Below the pieces are notes generated by a model, which had not been told where the DNA came from, did not search any database, and saw only the letters and a list, made by a program, of their open reading frames with translations. From the NCBI GenBank assembly GCA_020057765.1, contig JAGVFE010000071.1, positions 1 through 6,160 of the forward strand: DNA of 6,160 nt, given 5' to 3'. The position numbers were made by a program, and so were the translations under genes. Shown one piece after another: positions 5,259 to 6,160 of this stretch. The DNA comes from Candidatus Woesebacteria bacterium (GTDB taxonomy: Bacteria; Patescibacteriota; Microgenomatia; UBA10105; UBA927). How positions within the stretch are numbered: the stretch's first letter is position 1; every line of letters starts with the position of its first letter.

Positions 5259-5392
5259 TTGTTATCACCACCTCTTAGAAAGAGTTTCCCGCTCTTGCGG
5301 GATTACTCTTTCTTAGACCCGCCGCTCACGCGCTCTTTGTGTCGTCTACGAATAGTAGTGAAAAGACACAAAGCAAGCGTAGGCGGGCTTCT
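5259..5392 (-). ncRNA. Candidate structured 5' leader of the DUF4870-phosphoribosyltransferase-pth operon
   Basis: If transcription starts near 5392, the leader of about 134 nt is almost all hairpin. The first hairpin (5387-5318) pairs GGCGGG with CCCGCC, GCGT with ACGC, and the 9-bp CTTTGTGTC (5335-5343) with GACACAAAG (5365-5373), with a small CTAC/GTAG apical stem (5346-5349, 5355-5358). The second (5313-5277) pairs AGAAAGAGT with ACTCTTTCT and, above a small internal loop, CCCGC with GCGGG, closed by a tetraloop. The Shine-Dalgarno follows 2 nt below the second hairpin. Neither hairpin has a T-run on either strand, so a classical intrinsic terminator is not favoured, though a terminator for the EndoQ-like gene upstream cannot be excluded. 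No known riboswitch class is recognised. Confidence 0.5.
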
Positions 5393-5398
5393 CCACTC

Positions 5399-5428
5399 AC
5401 CATATCACGCCCGTATTTTCCCCGTCAA
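5399..5428 (-). promoter_or_regulatory. Candidate sigma-70-type promoter of the DUF4870 operon
   Basis: On the minus strand TTGACG (5428-5423) and TATGGT (5404-5399) are separated by 18 bp, matching the -35 consensus at 5 of 6 and the -10 at 4 of 6 positions. The predicted start is near 5392, directly ahead of the first leader hairpin. The -35 overlaps one arm of the inverted repeat at 5425-5452. Confidence 0.45.
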
Positions 5429-5476
5429 TCCTTCAATTTCATTCAGGATTGATCCTGAGGCTATCGAACGGATCAA
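5425..5476. repeat. Duplicated inverted repeat of a GGAT(T/C)(G/A)A heptamer
   Basis: Two inverted pairs, TCAATCC/GGATTGA (5425-5431, 5446-5452) and TTGATCC/GGATCAA (5449-5455, 5470-5476), have identical 14-nt spacers. They overlap by TTGA (5449-5452), and the second pair lies exactly 24 bp from the first. The central overlap is itself a palindrome, TCAGGAT-TG-ATCCTGA (5443-5458). The block lies between the EndoQ-like stop and the candidate promoter and touches its -35. It could be an operator or a set of mutually exclusive RNA hairpins. Confidence 0.6.
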
Positions 5477-5486
5477 CAAGCAATCA

Positions 5487-6160
5487 TTAAAATATCGAAA
5501 GCTGTTCTTTGGATGGATCGTGTATTTTTCCTTCTTTCCAAATTTTCACCACTCCAAATACCCCATCGTATCCAGGCTCAATGACGATGTCGCCGCGACG
5601 GACTTTGTCGATTCCCTCCGCGATCCGACTGCCGGCAATACGGCTAACCTCATTGACCGAAGTCAACAAAAGAACATTGAGCTCGCCGCCGAGCTCGGTT
5701 ACGAGTCGATCATATGGGACGACAATTTTTGGGCTGCCAACCGGCGAGCCGATTGCTTCGGAAATAATTTCCTGCAATGGTACCGTCATCACATACGGCG
5801 GCCGGTGGGGAAATGTTTTGCTATATATCATATTGTCTTTTTTTGTAAGCCGTAGATCCTCCTCGCTTCGACTTGCTAATTCTTCGACTCTCTGCATCAC
5901 TCCCTGAGTCAACGGCTTGCCACACGCCGGACACGTGGTTCCCTTCGTCGAGGATTCCTCAGGGCTCCAGCGGATATTACACGCCCGATGGCCGGCGTAG
6001 TGGTACTTCCCCTCCTCCGGGTAAAACTCGATGGTGTAGGCGATATGTGTTTGCGTACGAATCGCCTCATATATATCTTCATAAGAAATATTTGGGATAT
6101 CAAACACCGTTGCTTCTCTCCCCAGTTTCGGTCCCGAGTGCGCATCAGAAAATGATAGGA
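5487..6160 (-). CDS. Endonuclease Q (EndoQ)-like PHP-domain protein, C-terminal part (cut by window edge)
   Basis: The frame is open to the right edge, so the N-terminal part is missing; 223 residues are visible. It opens with SFSDAHSGPKLGREAT, the PHP metal-binding Asp-x-His (D5, H7) and following loop of EndoQ relatives. Then come IEFYPEEGKYHYAGHRACN and a Cys-rich element with C60, C76 and C79 (CPACGKPLT, probable zinc knuckle), VMQRVEELASR, and a C-terminal PYDRLVTELGGELNVLLLTS and GDIVIEPGYDGVFGVVKIW. EndoQ proteins nick DNA 5' of deaminated bases (hypoxanthine, uracil, xanthine) and abasic sites, so a repair role is likely. A GTG in frame at 6107 is internal, because the conserved SDAHS motif lies upstream of it. 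The gene is followed by the 228-bp structured intergenic region. Confidence 0.88.
   Translation of the reverse strand, partial: LSFSDAHSGPKLGREATVFDIPNISYEDIYEAIRTQTHIAYTIEFYPEEGKYHYAGHRACNIRWSPEESSTKGTTCPACGKPLTQGVMQRVEELASRSEEDLRLTKKDNMIYSKTFPHRPPYVMTVPLQEIISEAIGSPVGSPKIVVPYDRLVTELGGELNVLLLTSVNEVSRIAGSRIAEGIDKVRRGDIVIEPGYDGVFGVVKIWKEGKIHDPSKEQLSIF

Noticed and set aside
5420..5445. Resemblance of the minus strand (AAGGATTGACGGGG) to the universal 16S rRNA segment AAGGAATTGACGGGG
   Set aside because: The likeness is short, contains a deletion and is not continued on either side, so it is not an rRNA fragment.
5487..6107. EndoQ-like protein starting at the GTG at 6107
   Set aside because: The same frame stays open to the window edge and encodes the conserved SDAHSGPKLGREA motif upstream of that GTG, so the GTG is internal.

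Overview
The window is a gene-dense stretch of bacterial chromosome. Genes are short, spacers are a few bases, stops and starts overlap, and GC content is mid-range. UGA and UAA/UAG all serve as ordinary stops, so the standard bacterial code applies. The small membrane proteins of unknown function, a four-helix-bundle (S23/IVP-type) gene behind a purine-rich repeat array, an endonuclease Q relative and several candidate leaderless starts together resemble Candidate Phyla Radiation (Patescibacteria) genomes. That placement is inference; no rRNA or ribosomal protein gene is present to settle it. All genes but one are on the minus strand.

Layout, low to high coordinates. (1) 1-1393, minus: a redox cluster transcribed as DUF3105 protein, thioredoxin (trxA), then thioredoxin reductase (trxB, cut by the left edge). 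(2) 1394-1431: a 38-bp divergent promoter region whose symmetric AGTATAAT core reads as a -10 box on both strands. (3) 1432-1854, plus: a nucleoside 2-deoxyribosyltransferase/DNPH1-like protein, the only plus-strand gene. (4) 1898-2257, minus: a four-helix-bundle protein preceded by an array of 27-bp repeats (2266-2360), with a degenerate inverted copy of the same repeat just beyond its 3' end. (5) 2359-4923, minus: a CPBP intramembrane protease, an uncharacterised five-helix membrane protein, a small conserved-looking soluble protein, peptidyl-tRNA hydrolase (pth) and a COG1926-type phosphoribosyltransferase. (6) 4923-5258, minus: a Tic20/DUF4870-like membrane protein that heads this operon. 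(7) 5259-5486: a 228-bp intergenic region with a candidate promoter, a duplicated inverted-repeat motif and two long hairpins. (8) 5487-6160, minus: the C-terminal part of an endonuclease Q (EndoQ)-like PHP-domain protein, cut by the right edge.

How the parts work together: thioredoxin and its reductase form the standard NADPH-driven disulfide-reducing pair, and the membrane-anchored DUF3105 protein beside them may be a client or partner (inference). The 5258-to-3447 operon joins translation quality control (pth) and nucleotide salvage chemistry (phosphoribosyltransferase) with small proteins of unknown role; its start/stop overlaps imply translational coupling. The most unusual non-coding structure is ahead of that operon. 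A predicted start site near 5392 would give a leader of about 134 nt made almost entirely of two hairpins, ending at a good Shine-Dalgarno that could itself be sequestered. In contrast, three other genes (DUF3105, trxA and the 133-aa membrane protein) have a TATACT box so close to the ATG that their mRNAs should be leaderless or nearly so.
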